64,000 bases of DNA from Sphaerotilus microaerophilus (GTDB lineage: Bacteria; Pseudomonadota; Gammaproteobacteria; Burkholderiales; Burkholderiaceae_C). The first letter of the stretch is position 1. The number at the start of each line of letters is the position of its first letter. The translations under genes and the position numbers were made by a program. Location: assembly GCF_023734135.1 (NCBI RefSeq), contig NZ_AP025730.1, positions 496,001 to 560,000 on the forward strand, read 5' to 3'. Shown here in pieces: positions 46,181 to 56,876 of the stretch. The notes beneath the pieces were generated by a model. That model made no database searches, was not told the origin of the DNA, and saw nothing but the letters and a program-made list of their open reading frames with translations.

Positions 46181-46296
46181 CGACCGATTCTAGGAGCGGC
46201 CTCCCGCCCGGCCCGGAGGGGGCCGTGGGCACCGGTGGGCCAGCGCGGGTGGGCCTGCGCCGGCACCGGATCGGGGCATCGCGGACAATCCCGCCC

Positions 46297-46815
46297 ATGC
46301 AACCGAGCCCGATCCGCGCCGCCGAGTCGCCCTTCACCCGCCAGGAGTTCCGCCAGGCGCTGGGCCTCTTCGCCACCGGCGTGACCATCGTCACCGCCCG
46401 GGCGGCGGATGGCAGCCCCGTCGGGCTGACGGTGAACTCCTTCAACTCCGTCTCGCTGGCGCCGCCGCTGGTGCTGTGGAGCCTGTCGCTGGCGGCCGGC
46501 TCGCTGCCCGCCTTCGAGGCGGGCTCGCACTACGCCATCCACATCCTGGCGGCCGAGCAGCGGGAGCTGGCCGAGCGCTTCGCTGCCCGCTCGGTGGACC
46601 GCTTTGCCGGGCTGGACTGGAGCGAGGGGGCCGGCGGCATCCCGCTGATCGACGGTGCCGCCGCGGTGCTGGAGTGCCACAACCGCAGCCGCTACGAGGA
46701 AGGCGACCACGTCATCTTTGTCGGCGAGGTGGAGCAGTGCCGCTGGCGCGCCGACGCCTCGCCGCTGATCTTCCACGGCGGGCGCTTCTACACGGAGCTG
46801 CCGCTGGCGCCCTGA
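46297..46815 (+). CDS. Flavin reductase family protein
   Basis: Split-barrel flavin reductase of 172 residues that supplies reduced FMN or FAD, often to a two-component monooxygenase. Landmarks are FRQALGLFATGVTIVTARAA, GLTVNSFNSVSLAPPLVLWS (the flavin-binding loop), and EEGDHVIFVGEVEQCRW. It is the short form without an extra domain. The ATG at 46297 is preferred; an upstream frame extension is unsupported. No partner monooxygenase is adjacent: the next gene on the same strand is trxC, 81 bp away. A role with an enzyme encoded elsewhere is likely (inference). Confidence 0.9.
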   Translation: MQPSPIRAAESPFTRQEFRQALGLFATGVTIVTARAADGSPVGLTVNSFNSVSLAPPLVLWSLSLAAGSLPAFEAGSHYAIHILAAEQRELAERFAARSVDRFAGLDWSEGAGGIPLIDGAAAVLECHNRSRYEEGDHVIFVGEVEQCRWRADASPLIFHGGRFYTELPLAP

Positions 46816-46896
46816 GCCAGCGTGGTCGGCCGTGTTGTCAGGGCTTGAAAGCCCGGCAGGCGCTCATACTTGATGGGGTATCAACGGAGCCGCCCC

Positions 46897-47328
46897 ATGC
46901 ACATCGCCTGCCCCCAATGCCAAGCCGTCAACCGCCTCCCTGAGGAGCGCCGCCATGACGAGCCGACCTGCGGCCGCTGCGGCGCCGCCCTGCTCGATGG
47001 TCACCCGGTCGAGCTGAGCGACGCCAGCTTCGAGGCCGTCATCGGCAAGTCCGACCTGCCAGTGCTGGTGGATTTCTGGGCGCCCTGGTGCGGCCCCTGC
47101 CGGCAGATGGCACCGCAGTTCGCCCAGGCGGCGCAGTCGCTGCGCGGCGAGGTGCTCTTCGCCAAGGTCAACAGCGACGACCACCAACGCAGCGCGGGGC
47201 GCTTCGGCATCCGCTCGATCCCGACGATGGTGCTGTTCCAGGGCGGGCGGGAGGTGGCGCGCCAGAGCGGCGCGATGGGCGCAGCGCAGATCGGCCAGTG
47301 GGTCGCTCAGGCACTCCAGCGCGCCTGA
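46897..47328 (+). CDS. trxC: Thioredoxin 2
   Basis: Zinc-binding thioredoxin of 143 residues. The N-terminal extension has two CxxC pairs (MHIACPQCQAVNRL and PTCGRCGAALLDG) that bind zinc and are specific to TrxC. The thioredoxin active site WCGPC is at residues 64-68 in LVDFWAPWCGPCRQMAP, and the cis-Pro is in IRSIPTMVLFQGG. It reduces disulphides in the cytosol and is often induced by oxidative stress. The ATG at 46897 gives the canonical start MHIACP. It converges on the acetoacetyl-CoA synthetase gene, with 2 bp between the stops. Confidence 0.95.
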   Translation: MHIACPQCQAVNRLPEERRHDEPTCGRCGAALLDGHPVELSDASFEAVIGKSDLPVLVDFWAPWCGPCRQMAPQFAQAAQSLRGEVLFAKVNSDDHQRSAGRFGIRSIPTMVLFQGGREVARQSGAMGAAQIGQWVAQALQRA

Positions 47329-47330
47329 AG

Positions 47331-49418
47331 TCAGGGGTTGGCGGCCTGGCGCCGGGCCGCGAAGTCGACGAACCAGTCGACGCTGGCGGCGTTGGCCATG
47401 GCGTCGCGCTTGAGCACCTCGTCGGGGTGCGCGCCCTGCAGCAGCTTCTTGACCGGCAGCTCCATCTTCTTGCCCGACAGGGTGCGCGGGATCGCCGGCA
47501 CCTGGATCACCTCGTCGGGCACGTAGCGCGGCGACAGGGCGCTGCGGATGGCGGTGCGGATCGCCTCGCTCAGTTCGCCGTCGAGCTGCAGGCCCTCGCG
47601 CAGCACCACGAAGGCGCCCATCCAGCTCGGCCGCCCGAGGTACTCCAGGTCGACCACCAGGCTGTCGACCACCTGGGGCAGGGCCTCGATGGCCCGGTAG
47701 ATCTCGGCGGTGCCCATGCGCACGCCGAAGCGGTTGATGGTGGCATCGCTGCGGCCGTAGATCACCGCGCCGCTGGCGCCGGACTCGGGGTGCGGCACGA
47801 TGCGGATCCAGTCGCCGTGGCGCCAGACCGGGCCGGCCAGGCTGCCGTCGTCGCGCCCGCCCGGGTAGGTCTCGAAGTAGCTCTCGCGGTAGCGGCGCTC
47901 GCCCGGGTCGTTCCAGAACTGCAGCGGCATCGAGGGCATCGGCCGGGTGCAGACCAGCTCGCCCACCTCGTTGATGAGTGCGTGGCCACGGCCCTGCGCG
48001 TCCGGCTCGCTCCAGGATTCCACCGCGGCACCCAGGCAGCGGCACTGCATCTCGCCGCGCACCATTGGCAGGGTCGGCAGGCCGGCGATGAAGGCACCGG
48101 CGAAGTCGGTGCCACCGGAGATCGGGTTGACCCAGATGTCGCGCCCCTCCACCTTGGGCAGGCTGCGCCAGAGCCAGTCGTAGCACTCCTCGGACAGCGG
48201 CGAGCCGGTGGAGCCCACCGCCCGCAGCGCGGACAGGTCGGCCACGCGCTGCGGCTCCACGCCGGCCTTCAGGCAGTTGGCGTAGAAGGCCGCGCCAGCG
48301 CCGAACATCGTCGTGCCGGTCTCGGCGGCGAAGCGCCACAGCGTGCCCCAGTCCGGCACCTCGCTGCGGCCGGTGGGGCTGCCGTCATAGAGGCAGATCG
48401 TGGTGCCGCCCAGCAGGGCGTTGACCTGGCAGTTCCACATCACCCAGGCGGTGGAGGTGGACCAGTGGAAGCGGTCGCCGGTTTCCACCGTCGGCCCCAG
48501 GTTGTTGTGCAGCACCAGCAGCTTGAGCGCCTCCAGCATGATGCCGCCGTGGCTGTGCACGATGGGCTTGGGCAGTCCGGTGGTGCCGCTGGAGTAGACG
48601 ATCCACAGCGGGTGGTCGAAGGGCAGCCACTCGGGCTCGAAGTCGCGCGGGTCGCCCGCCAGCAGGGCGCGCAGGTCGTGGGCGCGCCGCGTCGGGGTGG
48701 CGAAATCGTCCGCATCGGCCTCGCGCAGCAGGTAGGGCCAGAGGATGAAGTCGGTGACGCTGGGCAGACCGTCCAGCAGTTCGGCCAGCACGGGGCGGCG
48801 GTCATGGTCGCGCCCGCCGTAGCTGCTGCCGTCGCAGGCGATCAGCACCTTGGGCTCGATCTGGCGGAAGCGGTCCAGCACCGCCACCGGGCCCATCTCC
48901 GGCGAGCACAGCGACCAGACCGCGCCGATGCTGGCGCAGGCCAGGAAGGCCACCACCGTCTGCGGCGTGTTGGGCAGGTAGGCGGCGACGCGGTCACCGC
49001 GCTGCACGCCCTTGCGCCGCAGCGACACCGCCAGCGAGGCCACCTCGCGTTTCAGCTCGCGCCAGCTCAGGTCGAGGCTGCAGTGGTCCTCGTGCATCCA
49101 CTCGTTGCGGAAGACGATGGCTGGGTGGCCGGCGCCATAGGACGCATCGACGTGGCGGAACACCTGCTGCACGTAGTTGACCTGGGCGCCGGGGAACCAG
49201 CCCGCGCCGGGCATGCGCTCGTCGGCCAGCACGGCCTCGTGCGGGGTGGGCGAACGCAGGTCGAAGTAGTCCCAGAGCGAGCCCCAGAAACCGTCCAGGT
49301 CCGTGACCGACCACTGCCAGAGCTCGTCGTAGGTGGCGAAGCTCAGGCCGCGCTGTTCGGCCAGCCAGCGCTGGTAGAGCGTGATCCGGGGGGTGATCCG
49401 GGTTTCGGACAGGGGCAT
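47331..49418 (-). CDS. aacS: Acetoacetate--CoA ligase
   Basis: Acetoacetyl-CoA synthetase of 695 residues, which activates acetoacetate with ATP and CoA, for example during use of ketone bodies or polyhydroxybutyrate. It is an ANL-superfamily enzyme: VYSSGTTGLPKPIVHSHGGI is the AMP-binding loop, HWSTSTAWVMWN and ISGGTDFAGAFIAG are characteristic of AacS, and the C-terminal swivel includes YGRSDATINRFGVRMGTAEI with the catalytic Lys in RTLSGKKMELPVKKLL. The product has the AacS-type N-terminus with DFWGSLWDYF-like residues. ATG at 49418 is chosen; the longer frame is unsupported. No beta-ketothiolase or scoAB lies in the window. Confidence 0.94.
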   Translation of the reverse strand: MPLSETRITPRITLYQRWLAEQRGLSFATYDELWQWSVTDLDGFWGSLWDYFDLRSPTPHEAVLADERMPGAGWFPGAQVNYVQQVFRHVDASYGAGHPAIVFRNEWMHEDHCSLDLSWRELKREVASLAVSLRRKGVQRGDRVAAYLPNTPQTVVAFLACASIGAVWSLCSPEMGPVAVLDRFRQIEPKVLIACDGSSYGGRDHDRRPVLAELLDGLPSVTDFILWPYLLREADADDFATPTRRAHDLRALLAGDPRDFEPEWLPFDHPLWIVYSSGTTGLPKPIVHSHGGIMLEALKLLVLHNNLGPTVETGDRFHWSTSTAWVMWNCQVNALLGGTTICLYDGSPTGRSEVPDWGTLWRFAAETGTTMFGAGAAFYANCLKAGVEPQRVADLSALRAVGSTGSPLSEECYDWLWRSLPKVEGRDIWVNPISGGTDFAGAFIAGLPTLPMVRGEMQCRCLGAAVESWSEPDAQGRGHALINEVGELVCTRPMPSMPLQFWNDPGERRYRESYFETYPGGRDDGSLAGPVWRHGDWIRIVPHPESGASGAVIYGRSDATINRFGVRMGTAEIYRAIEALPQVVDSLVVDLEYLGRPSWMGAFVVLREGLQLDGELSEAIRTAIRSALSPRYVPDEVIQVPAIPRTLSGKKMELPVKKLLQGAHPDEVLKRDAMANAASVDWFVDFAARRQAANP

Positions 49419-49580
49419 GGACGCTTCCAAGGGATAAATGGGCAACACAGGACACTGCCCGCGCACAGCAGCACCGGTCGACATGTTGCCGTGTTGTTAC
49501 CAAATTGACCAGATCCGGACGGGGGCCTGTGACGCCGCCGAGACGGCCGGCACCCCGGGCGGGCCACAGAGACCGTGAAC

Positions 49581-51428
49581 TCAGGCGCTGCGGCTCACGT
49601 CGACATGCTTCCACCAGTCCAGCCAGCACACCGGGCGGCGGTAGCCGACCACGCCGGGCTGCGCCAGGTCGCAGAGGATGCGGTGCACCGTCATGCGGTA
49701 GGGCATGTAGGCGACTGCCAGCTTGTTGGCCTCGCGGAACAGGGCCTGCCGCTCGGGGCCGTCGGGCAGACCCTGCAGGCGTTCGTAGAGCGCGTCGAAG
49801 GCCGGCAGCTTCATGCGCGAGAGGTTGGCCTTGCCGATCGAGCCGCCGTAAGCGCGCTCCAGCGCGCTCTGGCCATCGGGCGTGCTGGCGCTGGAGCCCA
49901 CCCGCCACATCATGAAGCGCCCCGTGCGCGCGGCCTTGAGGTTCTCGGCCCACTGGCCGATCTTCAGCTCCAGCCGGATGCCCAGGGCGTCCAGGGTCTT
50001 CTTGAGCAGCTCGTCCATCGCGCGGGTGGTCTGGTCGGACTGGCTGAGCATCTCCAGCGTGAAGGGTTGGCCGTCGGGCTGCTCGCGCCAACCATCGCCA
50101 TCGCGGTCGCGCCAGCCGTAGAGGTCGAGCAGGGCGCGCGCTCGGCTCAGGTCGTGCCCGGTCGCGGGGGTGCGTAGCGTGGCGTCGTAGCCGAAGGTGC
50201 CCGGCACCGTCATGCCCTGGGCGGCGATGGCCTCGCCGCGGCGCACCAGGGCGATCTCGCGGTCGATGTCGTAGCCCAGCGCGATCGCGCGGCGCAGCGC
50301 CACGCGCTCGGGCGCCAGGCCGCCGACCACCGGGTGCTCCATGTTGAAGACCTGGTAGTACACGTCCGCCGCCGGCACGCGGCGGGCCTCAATGCCACGC
50401 TTGGCCAGGTGCGGCGCCAGCTGGCCGCCGGGGATCGCCTGGGCGATGAACTCCGGCGGCACGATCTGCAGCAGGTCCTGCTCGCCGGCCAGGAAGGCCA
50501 GCCAGCGTGGCTGCGACTCCTCGATGATCGCGATGTCGATGCGCTCCAGCAGCGGCAGGCGCCGGCCCTTGAGCCTGGCCAGCAGGGCCTGGCCCTCGGC
50601 ATCGTCGGGCGCGGGGCGGGCGTCGTAGACCACCTCGCGGTAGGTCGGGTTGCGCTCCAGCACGATCTGCGAGCTGCGCCGCCAGCTCGCCAGCCGGAAC
50701 GGCCCGGTGCCCACCGGGTGCTCCATGATCTTGTCGCCATAGCGCTCCACCACCTCGCGCGCCATCACGCCCCAGATGTCGGGCGCGGCCATCGAGTAGA
50801 TGAAGCGCGGGCGCGGCTCGCGCAGGCGGAATTGCAGCGTGTAGCGGTCCAGCGCCACCAGGCCGGGCACCGGCGCGTCAGGGTCGAGGGCGCGCTTGTC
50901 CCGGATCGCGGCATCGCGCAGTTCGCGCAGGCCGATGATGCCCAGCTCCTCGAAGTTGGGCTGGCTGGGGCTCTTCAGCGCCGGGTCGTACAGGCGCTTG
51001 AAGGTGTAGATCCAGTCCTCGGCGGTCACCTCCCGGCCCTTGCCGCCCGTGGCGGCGAAGGCCGCATCGTCCTGGAAGTGCACCCCGCGCCGCAGCCGGA
51101 TGGTGTAGCGGGTGTGGCCGTCGGCCATCTCCGGCATCGCCTCGGCCAGGCAGGGGCGCAGCAGGAAGGGCCGCGCCAGGTGGTCGTACTCGTAGAGCGC
51201 CTCGAACAGGTTGGCGGTGACGGTGCGCGAGTAGATGTCTGAGATCTGCGCCGGATCGAACCCCGTCTCGGCGGTCGGGAAGGCGTAGCGCAGCACGTGC
51301 TCGCGCTGGCCACTCGGGTGCAGTGCCGCGGCAGTGCCAGTCCCGGGCCAGGCCAGCGCGCCCAGCAGGCCGGTGCCCCCGGCCAGCTGGCGGTTCAGCC
51401 AATCACGGCGAGACAGGGCGTCGTGCAT
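49581..51428 (-). CDS. Peptide-type ABC transporter substrate-binding protein (SBP family 5), second of a tandem pair
   Basis: A 615-residue extracytoplasmic solute-binding protein (DppA/OppA family). After a short N-terminus SRRDWLNRQLAGGTGLLGAL it has VLRYAFPTAETGFDPAQISD and LFEALYEYDHLARPFLLRPC, the usual start of the binding lobe, and in the middle HPVGTGPFRLASWRRSSQIV with ERNPTYRE. The N-terminal RRDW stretch could be a twin-arginine signal. It overlaps the upstream paralogue by 26 bases, so the two are translationally coupled, and sequence identity between them is obvious throughout. No permease or ATPase genes adjoin, so the transporter partner is unknown. The ligand may be a peptide or another small compound. 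Confidence 0.88.
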   Translation of the reverse strand: MHDALSRRDWLNRQLAGGTGLLGALAWPGTGTAAALHPSGQREHVLRYAFPTAETGFDPAQISDIYSRTVTANLFEALYEYDHLARPFLLRPCLAEAMPEMADGHTRYTIRLRRGVHFQDDAAFAATGGKGREVTAEDWIYTFKRLYDPALKSPSQPNFEELGIIGLRELRDAAIRDKRALDPDAPVPGLVALDRYTLQFRLREPRPRFIYSMAAPDIWGVMAREVVERYGDKIMEHPVGTGPFRLASWRRSSQIVLERNPTYREVVYDARPAPDDAEGQALLARLKGRRLPLLERIDIAIIEESQPRWLAFLAGEQDLLQIVPPEFIAQAIPGGQLAPHLAKRGIEARRVPAADVYYQVFNMEHPVVGGLAPERVALRRAIALGYDIDREIALVRRGEAIAAQGMTVPGTFGYDATLRTPATGHDLSRARALLDLYGWRDRDGDGWREQPDGQPFTLEMLSQSDQTTRAMDELLKKTLDALGIRLELKIGQWAENLKAARTGRFMMWRVGSSASTPDGQSALERAYGGSIGKANLSRMKLPAFDALYERLQGLPDGPERQALFREANKLAVAYMPYRMTVHRILCDLAQPGVVGYRRPVCWLDWWKHVDVSRSA

Positions 51429-53298
51429 GGTCGATGTCCACGTACTTGTAGAACTCGCGCTGGAAGGGGTTGCGCCGGTAGCCGATCACCCAGGGGTGCA
51501 TCAGGTCGGTGGCGATGCGCCAGCTGCTCATCTTGTACGGCGCGTAGGCCACCATCAGCTTGACCGCCTGCTGCATCAGGGCGAAGCGCTCGGGGCCGTC
51601 GGGCAGCTTGTTCTGGCGGATGTACAACTCGTTGAAGGCCGGCAGGTTGAAGCGCGCGTGGTTGGCGGCGCCCTTGTTGGGGCCGTAGCCCAGCGCCAGG
51701 AAGGTGTCGCCGTCCGGGCTGCCGGCCAGCCAGGCCACACCCCACATCATCAACTTGCCGGTGCGTGAGCTCTTCAGGTTCTCCGGCCACTGCGCGATCT
51801 TGAAGCGCATGCGGATGCCGATGGCCTTGCTGCTCTTCTGCCAGATCTCGGCCAGCTGGCGCGAGGCCTGGTCGGACTGCGTGGCCAGCTCCAGCTCCAG
51901 CGGCTGGCCGTCCGGGGTCTCGCGCCAGCCGTCGCCGTCGCGGTCCCGGTAGCCGTAGAGGTCGAGCAGCGCGCGCGCCTTGGCGGGGCTGTACTCGCTC
52001 ATCTCGCTGCGCAGCGCCGGGTCGTGGCCGTAGTTGATCGGCGGGATGGGGCCTTCGGCGCGCACCGCCTGGTTGCGCCGCACCAGCACCAGCTCCTGCG
52101 GGCCGTTGTAGGCCAGGTTCATCGCCCGGCGCAGCGCCACCTTCTCGGGCGTGTAGCCGCCGACCACCGGGTGCTCCATGTTGTAGAGCGTGGCCAGCGT
52201 CACGTCGCCCAGGAAGGCGCGGAACATCTGCACCCCGCGCTGCTGCAGGTAGGGCGCGAGCCGGTTGTTCGGGATCGCCAGGCCGGCGTAGGTGTTGGGC
52301 AGGCGGTCCATCACGTCGGACTCGCCGTTCAGGAAGGCCAGCCAGCGCGGCTGGTCCTCCTCGATGATCGAAATTTCGACGCGGTCCACCATCGGCAGGC
52401 GCTGGCCGGCCAGGCGCCGGGCCACGGCCTGGCCTTCTGGATCGTTGGCGGGGGCCTGCTCGTCGTAGCGCAGCTCGCGGAAGCCGGGGTTGCGCTCCAG
52501 CGCGATCAGCGAGCTGCGCCGCCACTCGGCCAGCCGGAACGGCCCGGTGCCCACCGGGTGGGCCATGATCCGGTCGCCATAGAACTCCACCACCTCGCGG
52601 GCGATGGCGCCGAAGGCCGAGCCGTCGTTGAACACCACGTGGTGCAGCCGCGGCGAGGGCTCGGCCAGCTTGACGCGGAAGGTGTAGCGGTCCAGCGCCC
52701 GCAGGCCCTCCACCTCCACGTCGTAGGGAAAGGGCTTCTTCTCGGCCAGGGCCTGCTTGCGCAGTTCGGACAGGCCGAGCACCTTGGCGTTTTCCAGCAG
52801 GTAGAGGTTGGGGCTCTTGGTGACCGGGTCGTAGTGGCGCTTCAGGGCATAGACGTAGTCCTGCGCGGTCAGCTCGCGCCGCTGTCCCTGGAAGGCCGGG
52901 TCGTCGGCAAAGTAGATGCCGGGGCGAATGCGGAAGGTGAACTCGGTGAAGTCGGCCGAGATCTCCGGCAGCGCCTGCGCCGTCAGCGGCTTGAGCTGGA
53001 AGGGGCGCGCCAGGTAGTCGTAGGTCAGCGGCGCCTCGAAGATGCCGGCCGTGACGATGCGCGAGTAGGTGTCTGACACCTGCGCCGGATCGAAGCCGGT
53101 TTCGGCCACCGGAAAGGAGTAGCGCAGCAGCTTGGCCGGCGGTGCGGTGGCTGAAGCGGGTGCGGGTGCGGGTGAAGATGCCGCAGCGGACGCGGGTGCG
53201 GGCGCGTTGGCAGCCCAGGCACCCAGGCTGGTGCAGGCGAGGACGATGGCGCCGCCGCAGCCGGCCAGGCCACGGCGCACAAGGCTGAACTTGAGCAT
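51403..53298 (-). CDS. Peptide-type ABC transporter substrate-binding protein (SBP family 5), first of a tandem pair
   Basis: A 631-residue relative of the following gene. The signal region is FSLVRRGLAGCGGAIVLACTSL, with a possible lipobox at VLAC, then a low-complexity Ala/Pro linker. The binding-protein domain begins KLLRYSFPVAETGFDPAQVS and contains HPVGTGPFRLAEWRRSSLIA with LERNPGFRELRYDEQ, and LLDLYGYRDRDGDGWRETPD. Both genes share the calcium-like DRDGDG loop. The pair is likely an internal duplication. The gene starts at 53298, 74 bp downstream of pyrF's end on the same strand; a common transcript with pyrF is possible. No transporter components were seen. Confidence 0.88.
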   Translation of the reverse strand: MLKFSLVRRGLAGCGGAIVLACTSLGAWAANAPAPASAAASSPAPAPASATAPPAKLLRYSFPVAETGFDPAQVSDTYSRIVTAGIFEAPLTYDYLARPFQLKPLTAQALPEISADFTEFTFRIRPGIYFADDPAFQGQRRELTAQDYVYALKRHYDPVTKSPNLYLLENAKVLGLSELRKQALAEKKPFPYDVEVEGLRALDRYTFRVKLAEPSPRLHHVVFNDGSAFGAIAREVVEFYGDRIMAHPVGTGPFRLAEWRRSSLIALERNPGFRELRYDEQAPANDPEGQAVARRLAGQRLPMVDRVEISIIEEDQPRWLAFLNGESDVMDRLPNTYAGLAIPNNRLAPYLQQRGVQMFRAFLGDVTLATLYNMEHPVVGGYTPEKVALRRAMNLAYNGPQELVLVRRNQAVRAEGPIPPINYGHDPALRSEMSEYSPAKARALLDLYGYRDRDGDGWRETPDGQPLELELATQSDQASRQLAEIWQKSSKAIGIRMRFKIAQWPENLKSSRTGKLMMWGVAWLAGSPDGDTFLALGYGPNKGAANHARFNLPAFNELYIRQNKLPDGPERFALMQQAVKLMVAYAPYKMSSWRIATDLMHPWVIGYRRNPFQREFYKYVDIDHARRPVSP

Positions 53299-53372
53299 GG
53301 CGCGAGTATGCCGGCCCGCCCCGGCCCGGCGTCAGCGGGCCAGCCCGAGCAGGGTCGCCGGGGCCCGTCGAA

Positions 53373-54215
53373 TCAGCGCGCCGCGGCGTTCAGCTGGTCG
53401 CGCGTGGCCAGGGCGACGCGCCGTGCCGCCTCGGCAAAGTCCGTGCCCTGGCTGGCATAGAGCACCGCCCGCGAGCTGTTGACCACGATCGTGCCGGTCA
53501 CCGTGCCGTCGGCGGCGCGGCGCAGGCCGGCGCGCACCGTCGCCTCGGCATCGCCGCCCTGGGCGCCCACGCCGGGGATCAGCAGCGGCAGCGTCGGCGC
53601 CAGCTCGCGCACCTTGGCGATCTCCCCCGGGTAGGTCGCGCCCACCACCAGTGCGAGCTGGCCGTTGGTATTCCAGGTCGTCTGCGCCAGCGCCGCCAGG
53701 TGCTCGAACAGCCGCGGCTGCCCCGGCACGTCGGCCAGGCGCTGCATCTGCCAGTCGTCACCGCCCGGGTTGGAGGTGCGGCACAGCAGGATGGCGCCCT
53801 TGCCGGGCCAGCGCAGGTAGGGCTCGATGCTGTCAAAACCCATGAAGGGCGACAGCGTCACCGCGTCGGCCTGGTAGCGCTCGAAGGCCTCCTTGGCGTA
53901 CTGCTCCGCGGTGGCGCCGATGTCGCCGCGCTTGGCGTCCAGGATCACCGGCACCTGCGGCGCGGTGCGGCGCATGTAGGCCATCAGCTCTTCGAGCTGC
54001 GCCTCCGCCCGGTGTGCCGCGAAGTAGGCGATCTGCGGCTTGAAGGCGCAGACCAGGTCCTTGGTGGCGTCGACGATGCGGGCGCAGAAGTCGAAGATCT
54101 TCGACGCGTCACCGGCCCAGTGGCTCGGGAACTTCGCCGGCTCGGGGTCGAGCCCGACGCAGAGGAAGGAGTCGTGGCGCGCCTGGGCGCGCAGCAGCTG
54201 GTCGGTGAAGTTCAT
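53373..54215 (-). CDS. pyrF: Orotidine-5'-phosphate decarboxylase, type 2
   Basis: Last step of UMP synthesis: decarboxylates orotidine monophosphate. The 280-residue protein belongs to the long bacterial type 2 class, starting [20 protein letters not shown] and carrying the catalytic Asp/Lys block [20 protein letters not shown]; other landmarks are [37 protein letters not shown] and [17 protein letters not shown]. The length and motifs exclude the shorter type 1 enzymes. It is followed, counting downstream, by the solute-binding-protein gene and preceded by purB 30 bp upstream, on the same strand. Coupling of a pyrimidine and a purine gene in one transcript is plausible. Confidence 0.95.
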   Translation of the reverse strand: MNFTDQLLRAQARHDSFLCVGLDPEPAKFPSHWAGDASKIFDFCARIVDATKDLVCAFKPQIAYFAAHRAEAQLEELMAYMRRTAPQVPVILDAKRGDIGATAEQYAKEAFERYQADAVTLSPFMGFDSIEPYLRWPGKGAILLCRTSNPGGDDWQMQRLADVPGQPRLFEHLAALAQTTWNTNGQLALVVGATYPGEIAKVRELAPTLPLLIPGVGAQGGDAEATVRAGLRRAADGTVTGTIVVNSSRAVLYASQGTDFAEAARRVALATRDQLNAAAR

Positions 54216-54245
54216 CGTCGGGCTCCGAGGTTCAAGGGTTCAGGC

Positions 54246-55652
<1,407 letters not shown>

Positions 55653-56777
55653 TCAGGGGGGCGGGTGCGCTGCACTTGCCGCCGCCGCGCGGATGCGCGC
55701 CACGCGCTCGGCGTCCGGCGGGTGGCTGGCAAACGCAATGCCCCAGGCGTCCGGCTCCCCCGCGCGCTCGGTCTGGCCCGCTCGCGCGGCCAGGCGCTCG
55801 AACAGCGTCAACAGCGCCAGCGGGGAGAGGCCGTTGGCGCGCAGCAGGGCGATCGCGGCGTCGTCCGCCTCGCGCTCGAAGTCGCGTGAGTAGGCCCCCT
55901 GGGCGAGCAGCACGGGGGCGCCGGCCAGCACGGAGCCGTAGTCGCCGATCAGCGCGCCGATGGCCAGCGTCACCAGCCCCGTCTGCGTGACCAGCCGCAT
56001 GCCGTGGCGCTCGCGCACGTGGCCCAGCTCGTGGCCGATGACGCCGAGCAGCGCGTCGTCGGCGCCCTCGAGCAGCTGCACCAGCTCGTCGGTGACCACC
56101 ACCGTGCCGCCGGGCAGCGCGAAGGCGTTCGGCCCGGGGTGCCGGCCATCGCGGCTGCGGCGCCACTGCAGGTCGTAGGCCAACGGGGTGCCGCTGCGCT
56201 GCAGGGCGGCGGCCACGCGGGCTTCGAGCTGGCGGCGGCGCTCCGGCGGCAGGGTGCTGGGGGCGAGCTGCTCGCCGTCCATGCCCTCCAGCGTGGCGCG
56301 GCCGATGCGCGCCTCCAGCTCGGTCGGCACCAGCGCCAGCACGCCGCGCGCGGCCAACGGCAGCCCCTGCGCGTAGGCCAGCCAGAGCAGCAGCGCCGCG
56401 GCGAGGCCGGCCAGCAGCGCGCCCAGGCCGGCCCAGCGCAGTGCGCGCCAGCCACTGCCGGGGCCGACCTGGCGCTGCCAGGCGTCCCAGGCGGCGCTGT
56501 CGGCAGCCCCCGTGGCGCGCAGCCGGGCGCCGTCGGGCAGGACGAGTTCGCGCAGGTGGCCCCGCCGCGCAGCCTGGTCCGGCCAGCGCAGGCCGCGCAG
56601 CGCCACGCTGCGGTCGGCCCCTGCGCCCTGGATCAGCAGCTGGCCGTTCAGCGCCAGCACCCGCACCGGCTGGGCGGGGGTGCCGTCGGCCGCGAGGTAC
56701 TCGGCGCTGACCGTGGGCGGTGGCGTCACGCCGGGCAGCAAGGACGTGGACGAGAACGGTGACGCGGTGGTGCTCAT
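55653..56777 (-). CDS. M48 family metallopeptidase with N-terminal membrane domain
   Basis: A 374-residue protein. Residues 1-120 hold a small beta-rich segment (RVLALNGQLLIQGAGADRSV); a membrane helix is at about 137-157 (AGLGALLAGLAAALLLWLAY). The peptidase domain follows with H249 in GVIGHELGHVRERHGMRLV, a second hydrophobic patch, and the Glu ligand in YSRDFEREADDAAIALLRAN. Predicted activity is inner-membrane or periplasmic protein quality control, related to BepA/Oma1. The ATG at 56777 is selected because the frame further upstream is a shadow of the divergent gene. It is divergent from the spermidine-synthase-like gene with about 100 bp between them. Confidence 0.9.
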   Translation of the reverse strand: MSTTASPFSSTSLLPGVTPPPTVSAEYLAADGTPAQPVRVLALNGQLLIQGAGADRSVALRGLRWPDQAARRGHLRELVLPDGARLRATGAADSAAWDAWQRQVGPGSGWRALRWAGLGALLAGLAAALLLWLAYAQGLPLAARGVLALVPTELEARIGRATLEGMDGEQLAPSTLPPERRRQLEARVAAALQRSGTPLAYDLQWRRSRDGRHPGPNAFALPGGTVVVTDELVQLLEGADDALLGVIGHELGHVRERHGMRLVTQTGLVTLAIGALIGDYGSVLAGAPVLLAQGAYSRDFEREADDAAIALLRANGLSPLALLTLFERLAARAGQTERAGEPDAWGIAFASHPPDAERVARIRAAAASAAHPPP

Positions 56778-56876
56778 GGGCGCGCAGCCTAGGGCATGCG
56801 GCCGCACCCCGCCCGCGGCGGCCCATCCTGGATACTTCGCCGGCCCTTCCTTCTGAACTGTCCCTCCTCGCCGGCC

